DNA of 64,000 nt, taken from Mucilaginibacter mallensis (lineage in GTDB: Bacteria > Bacteroidota > Bacteroidia > Sphingobacteriales > Sphingobacteriaceae). Positions 17,046 through 26,389 of this stretch are shown here, piece by piece. Each line of letters begins with the position of its first letter. Position 1 is the stretch's first letter. A model generated the notes under the pieces. It had not been told where the DNA came from, searched no databases, and was given only the letters and a program-made list of their open reading frames with translations. The translations under genes were made by a program, and so were the position numbers. The stretch lies in NCBI RefSeq assembly GCF_900105165.1, contig NZ_LT629740.1:4216001-4280000 (forward strand), in the 5' to 3' direction.

Positions 17046-18398
17046 ATGCCTGAAAAACATAATATAGAATATAAACAATCCTGGCGGGATGAATATCTGA
17101 AATGGATTTGCGGTTTTGCTAATGCGCAAGGTGGTCAGCTATTTATAGGTATCGACGATCATGGTAATGTTACTGGTATTGATGATTATGCCAAGTTAAT
17201 GGAAGATATCCCCAATAAGGCGGTTAACCATTTAGGGCTGGTAGTAGATGTGAACTTGCAAGAAAAGGCGGGTAAGCGTTACCTGGAAATCACCGTGCCT
17301 GTTAGTAGTATACCTATTTCTTATCACGGAACTTACCATTATAGAAGCGGCAGTACTAAACAGGAATTAAAAGGTACGGCTCTACATGATTTTTTACTCC
17401 AAAAAATGGGGAGGACATGGGATGATATGGGTATGGATCATGCCTCTCTCAACGAAATAGAGGAAACTGCGGTAGCAGCTTTTCTAAAAGCAGCGATCAA
17501 AAGTGGTCGTATTTATCCCGGTGCCGTTCAAGATGATCTGGTCAGCTTATTGGAGAATTTAGAGCTGGTTGCACCTGATGGAAAACTAACAGCCGCCGCT
17601 ATTTTATTATTTGGTAAAAAGCCCATGCGTTACTTTGTTCACAGTTATTTTAAGATCGGAAGATTTGGCGTTTCTGATGCTGATCTAAAATTCCAGGATA
17701 CAGTTGAAGGGAATATTTTCGAGATGGTTGACCGGGTAATACGCCTTCTCAAGGAACGGTACCTGGTTTCGCCGATTACTTATGAAGGCATCCAACGTAT
17801 TGAAAAATTGGAATATCCTGAAGCGGCACTAAGAGAAGCCATCCTGAATGCGATTGTTCATAAAGACTATACCGGAACCACGATACAGTTGAGTGTATAT
17901 GACGATAAATTAATGCTATGGAACCCCGGCAAACTACCAGCCGACATTCCTTTGGAAAAGCTAACCAAAAAACATGCCTCCCATCCGCGTAACAAGCATA
18001 TTGCAGAAGTATTTTTCCGTGCAGGCTATATAGAATCCTGGGGTCGGGGCATCGAAACTATCTTATCAGCATGCAAGACAGCTGGTTTGCCCGAACCGGC
18101 ATTTGAGGAAGCCTGGGGCGGTGTGGTAGTGACATTCTTCAAAGATATTTATACGGAAGAATATTTAATGGGGTTAGGGCTGGATGAGCGGTTTAGGAAA
18201 GTATTGCTAACAGTGAAAGCTAAAGGGATCATTTACAATTCTCAATATCAGGAACTCTTTGGGGTGTCTAAGCGCACCGCATCGAATGATCTCAAAATAC
18301 TGACTGAAAAGAAATTACTGTTAAAGATGGGAACCACAGGAAAGGGTACATATTACACGTTGTATTGGGGCAATAAAGGGGCAAAAGAAACCTTATAG
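17046..18398 (+). CDS. AlbA_2/Schlafen-type ATP-binding transcriptional-regulator-like protein
   Basis: The 450-residue protein has an N-terminal AlbA_2 (Schlafen-type) domain (about 5-120; ANAQGGQLFIGIDDHGNVTG), then a GHKL-like ATP-binding C-terminal domain (about 260-365; REAILNAIVHKDY and GRGIETIL), and a winged helix at the end. Such proteins are widespread on mobile elements; some AlbA_2 relatives act in phage defence or as nucleases, but most are uncharacterized. It sits directly behind the integrase and is probably an independent unit. Role here: unknown accessory function. Confidence 0.85.
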   Translation: MPEKHNIEYKQSWRDEYLKWICGFANAQGGQLFIGIDDHGNVTGIDDYAKLMEDIPNKAVNHLGLVVDVNLQEKAGKRYLEITVPVSSIPISYHGTYHYRSGSTKQELKGTALHDFLLQKMGRTWDDMGMDHASLNEIEETAVAAFLKAAIKSGRIYPGAVQDDLVSLLENLELVAPDGKLTAAAILLFGKKPMRYFVHSYFKIGRFGVSDADLKFQDTVEGNIFEMVDRVIRLLKERYLVSPITYEGIQRIEKLEYPEAALREAILNAIVHKDYTGTTIQLSVYDDKLMLWNPGKLPADIPLEKLTKKHASHPRNKHIAEVFFRAGYIESWGRGIETILSACKTAGLPEPAFEEAWGGVVVTFFKDIYTEEYLMGLGLDERFRKVLLTVKAKGIIYNSQYQELFGVSKRTASNDLKILTEKKLLLKMGTTGKGTYYTLYWGNKGAKETL

Positions 18399-18554
18399 GG
18401 GCAATATAGGGGCAATTGCCACATCGCCAGCGAGTATAGTTACAAAGTAACCATGACTAAAAAAGTCCGATTTAGTTTTTTAGCACCTGATACCATTGCT
18501 ATCAGATCATGCTTCGCTACCGTCCCAATCCTCACGAGCTTCCAAATCCATGAT

Positions 18555-19313
18555 TTAAAGTTCGATACATTTATCACTATTAAAAAATAGATTTTCACTC
18601 TGTTGAACATATCCAAGTTGATTAGTCAACATTTTTGTGTGACCTATTTTAAATTCAGGAATATTCCGGTGGTGATGTCCATAAATCCAATAATCCGGCG
18701 TGGTATCCAAAATCAAATCATCTAGCACGGTTGCAAAAGCTTCGTTTAAATAGTCGCTTTTATATTCAGGCGGATAATGTTTAAAAGTAGGGAGATGATG
18801 TGTGACCACTACTTTTTTGCCCCTTGTATCTGCTTCTAAAGCATCGCGCAGAAACGTAAGACATTTTTCGTGAAAGTCATTATAATCGGGAATTTGAAAG
18901 CGTTTCCTATTATAACTAATTTGATAAAAATCATTCAAGCCACGTTCTATCCGCCAACCATTTAACAGGCTGATGGAAGACCACAACGTAGAGAATATCA
19001 GCTGATTTGTGCCAAAATTTTTAACTGCGTTATTTACCAGATATACATTATTTCTGATTTTTTCTTCAAATGAACCCGATCTATTTGAAATATCGCTTTG
19101 ATAATATTCGTGGTTTCCAGGTATCCAATACGTTTCCTTAAAATGATCACTGATATAATTAAAAAAGTCTTTTTGCCTGTCTATCCTAGTAAACAAAGTA
19201 ACATCGCCAGCCAATATCAAAATGTCGCCTATAGGCTTAATGGGGTTAGCTTTTATATAGGCTTCATTTTGGGGAAACTCTAAATGAAGATCGGAGCAGT
19301 ACTGTAAAATCAT
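18555..19313 (-). CDS. Calcineurin-like metallophosphoesterase
   Basis: The 252-residue protein carries the five metal-binding blocks of the family: SDLHLEF (D-x-H) at residue 7, ILAGDVTLF, IPGNHEYY, VVTHHLP and YGHHHRN. It has no signal peptide, so it is likely cytoplasmic. The family includes phosphodiesterases and nucleases, and the substrate cannot be told. It is convergent with the AlbA_2 gene. Its low GC and place behind the integrase mark it as element cargo. Confidence 0.88.
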   Translation of the reverse strand: MILQYCSDLHLEFPQNEAYIKANPIKPIGDILILAGDVTLFTRIDRQKDFFNYISDHFKETYWIPGNHEYYQSDISNRSGSFEEKIRNNVYLVNNAVKNFGTNQLIFSTLWSSISLLNGWRIERGLNDFYQISYNRKRFQIPDYNDFHEKCLTFLRDALEADTRGKKVVVTHHLPTFKHYPPEYKSDYLNEAFATVLDDLILDTTPDYWIYGHHHRNIPEFKIGHTKMLTNQLGYVQQSENLFFNSDKCIEL

Positions 19314-19684
19314 GACGTTTCAAAAATAGAAAAAGAGACTTTAAAACCATTATACAGGCCAATTATTTGACGTAACTTTTTAAATTCGCTTATTTGTATC
19401 GTTTATAAATTGGAATGATATTAAAATAAATTGACATAGAAATTACCATTACAATAATTCTAACCGGGCTTTATTTATTGATTTTTTTATATTTGCAATA
19501 TAATTTGCTGCCCGCAAGATAGCAAACTTAATAAAGTTTGTTTTTGGGCCTTACAGAAAAGATCGGCTGTGATACGGCCAAAACCTTATCTTCTGTATTG
19601 TTTCGTGACCTGACTCCGAAGCAATTTTTTCAATATTTTGCCTCAATTAACCCCTTTTATTTTGTTGTGGAGATTATGATGAAT
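19314..19684. other. Spacer left of IS21 with a promoter-like box
   Basis: There is no convincing gene here. TAtaTTTG at 19488-19495 matches the Bacteroidota -7 consensus TAnnTTTG. A caaact/agtttg dyad followed by Ts (19519-19540) resembles a weak terminator. A short plus-strand frame (19538 into the IS) looks like a fragment. A gene once read from this promoter was probably cut by the IS21 insertion. Confidence 0.35.
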
Positions 19685-19826
19685 GAGACCACACCATTTC
19701 GGCGCAAGCTGACCCACTGTTTCGGGGCAAACTGACCATGGTATTTCGGGGCAAACTGACCCACCAAAACTCGTAGCAAATGCTGTAGAAGCAACCATCT
19801 TTTGAGGGCAAAAGACCCGTTCTAAG

Positions 19827-21380
19827 ATGGCCAATTTGACAATCAGCATGAGTAAGATTAGAAAGATTTTAAGGATGAACAGCCAGGGTCGCAGCACGCG
19901 ATTTATAGCTGCCCAGATTGATTCATCCCGGAATACCGTAAGAAAGTACCTGGCCGTCCTTAAGAAGAGCGGCTTTACCTTTGAAGAAGTTAATAGCCTG
20001 AATGATAAGGAACTGGAAGATATTTTCGGCAAGACCAGGGAAAACAACCAGCCAAGCAGCCGTATGCAATCCATGCTGCGCTGCTTTCCGCACGTCGATA
20101 AAGAGCTCAAAAAGACCGGTATGAACCGGCAACTCCTGTGGGAAGCCTATATCAAAGAGTTTCCTGACGGCTATAAGTACACCCAGTTTTGCACGTATTA
20201 CAACCAATGGAAGACCAGGGTCAACCCGACCATGCACATGGATCACAAGGCCGGAGACAAGCTATACGTTGATTTTGCGGGTGAAAAGATGAGCTATACG
20301 GACAAGGAAACCGGTGAAGTCATTGAAGTAGAAGTCTTTGTAGCAATCCTTGGGGCCAGTCAGCTCACCTATGTAGAGGCTGTTATGAGCCAGCAAAAGG
20401 AAGACTTTATCGCAGCCTGCGAGAATACCCTGCACTTTATCGGCGGCGTTCCTGCCGCCATTGTACCGGATAACCTGAAGGCGGCTGTAACCAAAAGCAG
20501 CCGCTATGAACCAACCCTTAACGAAACATTTGAAGACTTCGCCGACCATTATGGGACTACCATTCTACCAGCGCGGGCGTACCGCCCGCGTGACAAGGCA
20601 TTAGTAGAAGGTGCCGTTAAGATCATTTATACCAAGGTATACGCCCCTTTAAACAAGCATGTCTACCATTCTTTAACAGAACTCAATACAGCGATCTGGC
20701 AGGCCCTGGAAGTCCATAACAGCCAGTTGCTTAAGGGTCGCAATTATAGCAGGATACTACAGTTTGAAGAGATCGAGCGTGGGGCCCTGGCACCGCTACC
20801 TGTCCTGCGTTACCAGTTCAAAAAACACTTTTATGCCAGGGTGATCAAGAATGGCCATGTCAATCTCGGCCCTGATAAACACTATTACAGTGTGCCTTAT
20901 CGCTTCATCGGCAAGCGGGTTAAGCTATTATACTCCCGCACTATTGTAGAGATCTACTCCAATTATGAGCGTATCGCTTTGCACCCGCGCGAAAAGAACC
21001 CCTATGGTTATACTACTGACAAAGAACACATGGCCAGCGCTCACCGCTTTAAAAGTGACTGGACACCAGATATGTTCCTCAATTGGGCGGCCTCCATTCA
21101 TGAGGATGTCAGGCTATATATCCTTCAGATACTGGAGCGTAAACAACACCCCGAACAGGCTTACAAATCCTGCCTGGGGGTACTTGGCTTTGCAAAAAAA
21201 GCAGGGAATGACCGGTTAATAATGGCCTGTCAGCGAGGGCTCAGTTATGGCCTTTATAGCTATAAAACGATACAAACCATATTGGAAAACAAGATGGACA
21301 ACTATGAGGAAAGCATATTTGCCGATGAGCTACCCATGCCTGATCATGGTAATATCCGGGGAAAAGACTATTACAAATAA
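19827..21380 (+). CDS. istA: IS21 transposase IstA
   Basis: The 517-residue protein has an N-terminal HTH (RSTRFIAAQIDSSRNTVRKY) followed by a DDE integrase core. DFAGEKM has the first Asp (about 149), VPDNLKAAV the second (about 213) and ALVEGAVKIIY the Glu (about 251). A basic C-terminal domain ends the protein. The length is normal for IstA and the frame is intact. It acts with IstB encoded 20 bp downstream. Confidence 0.95.
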   Translation: MANLTISMSKIRKILRMNSQGRSTRFIAAQIDSSRNTVRKYLAVLKKSGFTFEEVNSLNDKELEDIFGKTRENNQPSSRMQSMLRCFPHVDKELKKTGMNRQLLWEAYIKEFPDGYKYTQFCTYYNQWKTRVNPTMHMDHKAGDKLYVDFAGEKMSYTDKETGEVIEVEVFVAILGASQLTYVEAVMSQQKEDFIAACENTLHFIGGVPAAIVPDNLKAAVTKSSRYEPTLNETFEDFADHYGTTILPARAYRPRDKALVEGAVKIIYTKVYAPLNKHVYHSLTELNTAIWQALEVHNSQLLKGRNYSRILQFEEIERGALAPLPVLRYQFKKHFYARVIKNGHVNLGPDKHYYSVPYRFIGKRVKLLYSRTIVEIYSNYERIALHPREKNPYGYTTDKEHMASAHRFKSDWTPDMFLNWAASIHEDVRLYILQILERKQHPEQAYKSCLGVLGFAKKAGNDRLIMACQRGLSYGLYSYKTIQTILENKMDNYEESIFADELPMPDHGNIRGKDYYK

Positions 21381-21400
21381 CCATTTAAAACAACAATAAC

Positions 21401-22147
21401 ATGAACACAAGCACCTTAGACAAACTGCGGAAGATGAAGTTCTTCGGCATGTTCCATGCCTTTAAAAGCAGTATGGAAACCGGTAAAACAAACGATTACA
21501 CGGCAGATGAACTACTGGCCCACCTGGTAGATGCAGAATGGGACGACCGGCAGAACAGGCGTATCGAACGCACGATCCTATATGCCCGGTTCCGCTATAA
21601 AGCTTCAATTGAAGATGTTCATTATCATGCCGACCGAAGTATCGACCGCAACCAGATCATGCGCCTGGCAGATTGTACGTTTGTTGACCGCTTCGAGAAC
21701 CTGCTGATCACCGGCAGTACCGGTATCGGTAAAAGCTATATTGCTTCTGCTGTGGGCTACCAGGCCTGTGTATTGGGCTACCGGGTATTGTACACCAGTA
21801 CACCCAAACTGTTCGCTAAACTGAAGATGGCCAAGGCGGACGGCTCCTACATGAAAGAGCTGGCTAAGATCGAAAGACAGCAATTGCTCATACTCGACGA
21901 CTTTGGTATCCAGCCTTTTGATGCACAAAGCAGGGCTGCGCTAATGGAGATCATTGAGGACAGGCACGGTAAGACCTCGCTGATCATCACTTCGCAGTTG
22001 CCAGTGAGCAAATGGTTTGAAGTGATCGGTGAAAAAACGGTTGCTGATGCGATCCTTGACCGGATCGTTCATGATGCACACCGCATCGAGTTAAAGGGAG
22101 AATCTATGAGAAGAAAACGTAATGTTGAACCAGAAAACAGCCATTAA
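21401..22147 (+). CDS. istB: IS21 helper ATPase IstB
   Basis: This 248-residue DnaA/DnaC-like AAA+ ATPase has Walker A (GSTGIGKSY) and Walker B (LLILDDFG) motifs and the conserved LITSQLPVSKW sensor-1 block. IstB assembles on DNA and directs IstA to targets. It is intact and in the usual order after istA, so the element may be active. Confidence 0.95.
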   Translation: MNTSTLDKLRKMKFFGMFHAFKSSMETGKTNDYTADELLAHLVDAEWDDRQNRRIERTILYARFRYKASIEDVHYHADRSIDRNQIMRLADCTFVDRFENLLITGSTGIGKSYIASAVGYQACVLGYRVLYTSTPKLFAKLKMAKADGSYMKELAKIERQQLLILDDFGIQPFDAQSRAALMEIIEDRHGKTSLIITSQLPVSKWFEVIGEKTVADAILDRIVHDAHRIELKGESMRRKRNVEPENSH

Positions 22148-22251
22148 TGAAATTACCTTTTAAATAACTATTTTTGTACATGCTTTTATAGCATTTGCTG
22201 CAACCCAAAAGTCAGCTAACCCCTGGGTCAATTTGGCCCGAAACAGGGTGG

Positions 22252-22557
22252 TCAACATCTCCATAATATACACTTATAATTGATGATGTTAACTATTCTA
22301 TCTTGTATTTCGTATTCTGGCAATTCTTTGTCCTTTAGTATAAGGAGAATATCAAAGTCGCTTATATATTCATATAAAATCCCATCTTTTGTATGGGTAT
22401 CCTCCTGATAGGTTCCTTTTGCATAACTTCCATACAAAATTATCTTCTCTGGCAAAACGATATTCCTGATTACTTCTATTATCTTGTAAATTTGTTCTTG
22501 CTTAGTTTCGGGAAGATGAGCAATAGAAGTTTTCATTCGGAAAATGTATAAGTCCAA
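22252..22557 (-). pseudogene. Nucleotidyltransferase (MNT-type) truncated by IS21
   Basis: The frame begins MDLYIFRMKTSIAHL (start probably the second Met, 22536). It has the polymerase-beta-type motif YGSYAKGTYQ followed by SDFDILLIL (G-S-x-n-D-x-D). It then runs into the IS21 end and stops after 101 residues, leaving out the C-terminal part and third catalytic Asp. MNT proteins are commonly the antitoxin or AMPylating half of HEPN-MNT pairs. I found no continuation on the other side of the IS and no HEPN partner. A full-length small protein cannot be excluded. Confidence 0.6.
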
Positions 22558-22564
22558 ATATACA

Positions 22565-22599
22565 AAAAAGTCCCAGCGTCGTCATTGCAGGGACTTTTT
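22565..22599. terminator. Bidirectional terminator hairpin
   Basis: Perfect 10-bp inverted repeat aaaaagtccc / gggacttttt with a 15-nt loop. A and T runs on both sides allow termination in both directions. It lies between the truncated nucleotidyltransferase start and the IS110 remnant. Confidence 0.6.
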
Positions 22600-22680
22600 G
22601 TATACACTTCATTGTCTATGATTATAGCTTTTTATTTCTTCAATAAAAAAGCTTAGCAAGCTTAGCAATAAATTCAACAG

Positions 22681-22945
22681 TAGGAACTGCACCTTTTGAG
22701 CATCAATCCGGCACCAATATAAAGGGGAAAACCCGAGTCAGCATCTCATCGAACCGTCAAATGAAAAGATTGATCCACATGGTACATATAATCCAGAATT
22801 AAGGGTCTATTACAAAAGAAGAGTAAGTGAAGGCAAAAATAAAATGAGTACCCTAAATATTATACGAAATAAGCTTATTGCCCGAATATTTGCAGTGGTT
22901 AACCGAGGAACCGTTTATGTGGGTCTGATGAAATATGCAGCTTAG
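22681..22945 (+). pseudogene. IS110-family transposase remnant (C-terminal part)
   Basis: The nucleotide sequence parallels the last part of the intact IS110 transposase at 46586-47584, from gcaccttttgagcatca to the shared end atgaaatatgcagcttag. A 16-bp gap after atccacatggt and several substitutions break the frame. The 5' two thirds are missing. The similarity continues about 250 bp past the stop. Confidence 0.8.
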
Positions 22946-22977
22946 GGCTTATCATCTTAACTCTTAAACAACTCACC

Positions 22978-23063
22978 TTATTTTGGACGGGTTCTGTCAA
23001 GCGAAGGGCGGGCTTGTGCGGCTGCGCTATTCATACACCCTTGACGGTTCCTGTCAAAATGAG
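22978..23063 (+). ncRNA. Structured non-coding tail of the IS110 remnant
   Basis: The sequence after the remnant stop pairs with itself: 22978-23001 (ttattttggacgggttctgt...) against 23038-23063 (...ggttcctgtcaaaatgag). The same hairpin, with changed bases, follows the intact IS110 copy at 47617-47706. Conservation of a foldable non-coding segment next to an IS110 recombinase suggests a functional RNA or recombination end. Direct evidence of transcription is lacking. Confidence 0.4.
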
Positions 23064-23254
23064 AATTTTGTGTATAGATAGGATGAAAAATAACACTTGA
23101 CAAAGTCTTAGAATACGGGCAAGCCACTAAAAAACAAAACACAATTGCCCGCTTGTGTAGCCTTTTTATCCGGGGCTATCTTTGCTTTACTAGTGAATGA
23201 GAATGCACAAAAAGGAGAATTCTGCTATGTGAAATCTCAATAAAGCATTTGTCC

Positions 23255-24064
23255 TTATATCTGATATATTTTCAATCTTTTAGCCTTTATTGATAGTTTG
23301 AAACATTCTGCATTAAGACTGAAATCTAAATGCGTTTTATAAAAATTTTTCATCCAATTAAGTTGCCAGTCATTGACATTGTAATGGTTAAATCTTAAGT
23401 CTGATAATTTAGCTATTACGCAGAAACCACCTTTCGCCGGTAGGCTATGAATGTTCCAAGCACCTGTTTCTAATACATCAAAATTATTATTTTTAATAAT
23501 ATGCTTTGGTCCCCAAAGTGAGGTGTCAATGTTGTCTATACATTTCACAATATGTGTGACAGATTTATCCAAATTATTGAAGCGATCATCAAACTTTTTC
23601 TGGAGCAGTAAAATATCTCCAACGTTTCGGGCGTCAAATTTTTTAATCCATTGCATCAGTGATCCTTTACAGTAAATAAATTCATCTATATCGATAAATG
23701 CAGTCCATTCTGATCTTTGCCCAAAATTTTCAATGTAATGAATAATGCATTCCTTTTGACCAAATATTATATTTCCGTTTCCATCAGTGGGCTCCCATTT
23801 AATATAGGTGATCATGTTACCATATTTGGAAAGTATTTTACCTAATAATAAATCCAATTCGGCATCGGAAATAAAATTTGTTAATTGCTTAAAATCATAT
23901 TTATACTTATTTATTCCAGGTGAACTTCCGTCATAGCCTTGTGATTTGGAATTATCATATAAGGTGAATTTTCGAATACCCAGTGCAGCATGGTAATCAA
24001 TCCATTCCTCTAGGAATAAAATATTTTCACGGAGAATGAAAATGGTATGAATGCTAATAGTCAC
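23255..24064 (-). CDS. Glycosyltransferase, GT92/DUF23-like
   Basis: The 269-residue protein begins at GTG 24064 with a ttagaa ribosome site; no upstream ATG is in frame. It resembles GT92 enzymes: a family-2-like start ILRENILFLEEWIDYHAALG, the block FGQKECIIHY, the metal-binding FIDIDEFIY and the late W-G-x-K-H-I region. GT-A-fold transferases of this kind move hexoses onto glycans or peptides. It is the most downstream gene of the minus-strand peptide-cluster operon, 236 bp after the GT4 gene, so it may have its own promoter. The acceptor is inferred to be the cluster peptide or a surface glycan. Confidence 0.75.
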   Translation of the reverse strand: MTISIHTIFILRENILFLEEWIDYHAALGIRKFTLYDNSKSQGYDGSSPGINKYKYDFKQLTNFISDAELDLLLGKILSKYGNMITYIKWEPTDGNGNIIFGQKECIIHYIENFGQRSEWTAFIDIDEFIYCKGSLMQWIKKFDARNVGDILLLQKKFDDRFNNLDKSVTHIVKCIDNIDTSLWGPKHIIKNNNFDVLETGAWNIHSLPAKGGFCVIAKLSDLRFNHYNVNDWQLNWMKNFYKTHLDFSLNAECFKLSIKAKRLKIYQI

Positions 24065-24224
24065 TTCTAATTAGTTAATTAACTTTTCACTTTTGCATTA
24101 TAAAGCCAGGATATAAATACCCATCAGTCAATACATTAGTAATCACATTTATATATTACTTACTTATAATTTAGTACGGATGAATGTTCATTACTAATGA
24201 AATTTGCTTAGATGTTAATCGATT

Positions 24225-24254
24225 CCCTCCTGTAAAAGGTTTTTTTACGGGGGT
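24225..24254 (-). terminator. Hairpin after the GT4 gene
   Basis: Inverted repeat ccctcctgtaaaa / ttttacgggggt with one internal mismatch and a short loop, 46 bp downstream of the stop at 24301 on the minus strand. There is no T-run after the stem, so it may pause or partly terminate. Confidence 0.3.
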
Positions 24255-24300
24255 AATTTATTCTCTCCTGAGGTTCAATTCAATTTTTAAATTCTGGTGA

Positions 24301-25569
24301 TTATTTAGGTTTAACTTCGATCACACACAATAACAATTCACGGTAGATCATTAATAATTTGTCACTCATGGTTTTGCTATTAAATTCTTCTATAATAGTA
24401 TTATAGGCATTGTTAGAAAGTCTTGCACCAATAGATTCATCATTAATTAGAGTGGTTATAGACTTCGTTAATGCATATATATCCAACCCGCTGGAATCTT
24501 TACCTTTAACCATCTTTATTTTTAAACATGACGTTTTATCATGTAGGATGTTTTTAAAGCCCTCAATATCACTGGCAATAATAGGCAGTCTATGGGCCAT
24601 CATTTCTAAAGCAACAAAACTATTTTGCTCATTTAAAGAAGGAAGAACCCCGATATCCGCGATGTTATAAATATTCGACAATTCACTTTTATCGAGGTAG
24701 CCGGTAAATAAAACCCTCGACCATATATCACTGCAACGACTTAAAAACATATCAAAATTACCATTGCCAACTATAATCAACTTAGTATTCTGATGGACTT
24801 TTAATACATCATGAAACGCATCAATTAAAAATTCTAAACCTTTACCTTGATTTAGCCTTCCAACATATAAAAGTATTTTATCTTTGTGATTAAAACCTAG
24901 TTTTCTCCTCATTTTTTTCTTTTTAAGAGAGGAGACTTGCGGTAGTATATTTGCGTTAAGGCCATTATTAATAATGATTACCCTACTGGGGGGTATTTGG
25001 TAGATTTCAATGACAAATTTATAAGCGTCATCCGTGAGGCAAATAACTTTATCGGCAATTTCACATAGCTTTTTTTCTTCTAATAAAGAATCAATTTTAT
25101 GACTTTCTTTGTTGTCTTGCCGGTTGTTCCATTCAAGAATAAATCGCTCATAGTCGTTTTTGTAAAAAAATCTCCATAACAGGATATGCATCGTATAAAC
25201 TACAAGGGCAGCGCTGTAATCTTTAGCCACAACGCCAATATTTGTCTGCATTACAGAATTGAGATGTAAAACGAATTTTTCCGACTTTCCAGTATGGCGA
25301 CTGATGATTGTATAAATTCCCCTTGCGAACAGTAAAGGAATATGAAACTCACTTCCAATATCTGAATTACCATTAATTGGAACCGGGATATGAATATGGC
25401 TAATAGAAGCCTTTTTTGTTCGAACCACGCTATTATAGAGCCTCGAATTAATATGAACATAATTAAAATCAATATCCTTATCCTTAAACTCAGGTATTAA
25501 GTTATTTACATAACTACCTATTCCATAACGTTGAGTTTTATCTGTAGTTTCAATAAAGTAAACTTTCAT
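24301..25569 (-). CDS. GT4-type glycosyltransferase of the peptide cluster
   Basis: The 422-residue GT-B enzyme opens with the family start IETTDKTQRYGIGSYVNNLI and has a C-terminal Rossmann half (KILLYVGRLNQGKGLEFLIDAF). The donor-binding ALEMMAHRLPIIASD follows, in which the usual E-x7-E is only partly kept. It resembles the Bacteroidota glycosyltransferases (recalled as TIGR04157) found beside GG-leader peptides. It sits 40 bp after the next glycosyltransferase, so co-transcription is likely. Peptide glycosylation is inferred from context. Confidence 0.82.
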   Translation of the reverse strand: MKVYFIETTDKTQRYGIGSYVNNLIPEFKDKDIDFNYVHINSRLYNSVVRTKKASISHIHIPVPINGNSDIGSEFHIPLLFARGIYTIISRHTGKSEKFVLHLNSVMQTNIGVVAKDYSAALVVYTMHILLWRFFYKNDYERFILEWNNRQDNKESHKIDSLLEEKKLCEIADKVICLTDDAYKFVIEIYQIPPSRVIIINNGLNANILPQVSSLKKKKMRRKLGFNHKDKILLYVGRLNQGKGLEFLIDAFHDVLKVHQNTKLIIVGNGNFDMFLSRCSDIWSRVLFTGYLDKSELSNIYNIADIGVLPSLNEQNSFVALEMMAHRLPIIASDIEGFKNILHDKTSCLKIKMVKGKDSSGLDIYALTKSITTLINDESIGARLSNNAYNTIIEEFNSKTMSDKLLMIYRELLLCVIEVKPK

Positions 25570-25609
25570 AGCAATATAAATTTTTAATTACCTACAAGTA
25601 CCAGCCGGA

Positions 25610-26389
25610 TTACAGCCAATTCCAAGTATTTATGTAATTGATTAATTGATCCCGGGAAGAGGTGACTATTCTAAGGTACTCCTGGTAATTTTTATTTGCA
25701 ACTACACCGGGAGGAAAATGAGAGTTGATTCCTCTGGGATGATCTAGATGAAATAATAAACCTTTTGTTCTAAATATTTGATATTCGAGTTTGGCAACCC
25801 GTTGAAATCTTTCCTTATCATCCGGCCCCCAGCCGTACAGGTGTTCATTTTCTAAGCCACAAATTATATAAAATGATTTGCTTGCGCCAAATACAGCACC
25901 AATCGAGTTAGGAAAAAGTAAGGTTAAACATTCAACATTCGACTCCAATATTTGAATAGCATATGTTTTAATGAATAAATTCCTGAATATGCCCGACACA
26001 TTAAAGAACTTTCCATCATAGGGATAGACCAGCGAATTCTTATTTTCTCGAATTAATGTTGCAGCTTCTTTGATCTGTTCTTTTGAAATAACAACATCAA
26101 CATCATAAATAAAAAAATTAGTTGTTTTACAATTTTTTATTAGGTGATTTCTATATCTCGTGGTATGTAAGATCTTGTTATCATCTTTTATGAAATCATA
26201 TGATATTTCAGAGGGTATCTGAAAATTTATTCTGGATATCGAGTCACATTCAATTAAATGAATTTGGGTGTTAAAATTTGTAAGCAAATAGGTTATAACT
26301 GCTGCTAAATTTTCTTGTCTTTCTCTCGAGTCAATGCGTACAAGCAATAGAAATGAAAAATCCATCAAGTCACATTTAGCGTTCCCCAT
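25610..26389 (-). CDS. GT-A glycosyltransferase, galactosyltransferase-like
   Basis: The 259-residue protein has FFIYDVDVVISKEQI, a D-x-D metal and sugar-nucleotide site (about 113-116), and near the end LYGWGPDDKERFQRVAKLEY. The latter is the WGWGxDDxD-type block of beta-galactosyl/N-acetylgalactosaminyl transferases. Its ATG overlaps the stop of the LanC-like gene (TAATG, one shared base), so translation is coupled, which ties it closely to the modification step. Sugar and acceptor are unknown. Confidence 0.78.
   Translation of the reverse strand: MGNAKCDLMDFSFLLLVRIDSRERQENLAAVITYLLTNFNTQIHLIECDSISRINFQIPSEISYDFIKDDNKILHTTRYRNHLIKNCKTTNFFIYDVDVVISKEQIKEAATLIRENKNSLVYPYDGKFFNVSGIFRNLFIKTYAIQILESNVECLTLLFPNSIGAVFGASKSFYIICGLENEHLYGWGPDDKERFQRVAKLEYQIFRTKGLLFHLDHPRGINSHFPPGVVANKNYQEYLRIVTSSRDQLINYINTWNWL

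Larger units (their letters stand above)
19685..22255 (+). mobile_element. IS21-family insertion sequence
   Basis: About 2.57 kb carrying istA and istB. The ends are related inverted repeats: the left end tgagaccac...tttcgg...caa..tgaccca matches the reverse of the right end (gggtcaatttggcccgaaac...gtggtca). Three copies of a tttcgg(g/c)gcaa(a/g)ctgacc motif follow at the left end (from about 19696, 19717 and 19743), the multiple subterminal repeats typical of IS21. I could not identify a clear target-site duplication. The right end overlaps the stop of the truncated gene at 22252. Confidence 0.85.

Noticed and set aside
24301-26389. Ordinary capsule or LPS glycosyltransferase locus
   Set aside because: There are no flippase, polymerase or sugar-nucleotide genes. 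The genes are coupled to the LanC-like and export genes, so peptide modification is preferred, though not proven.
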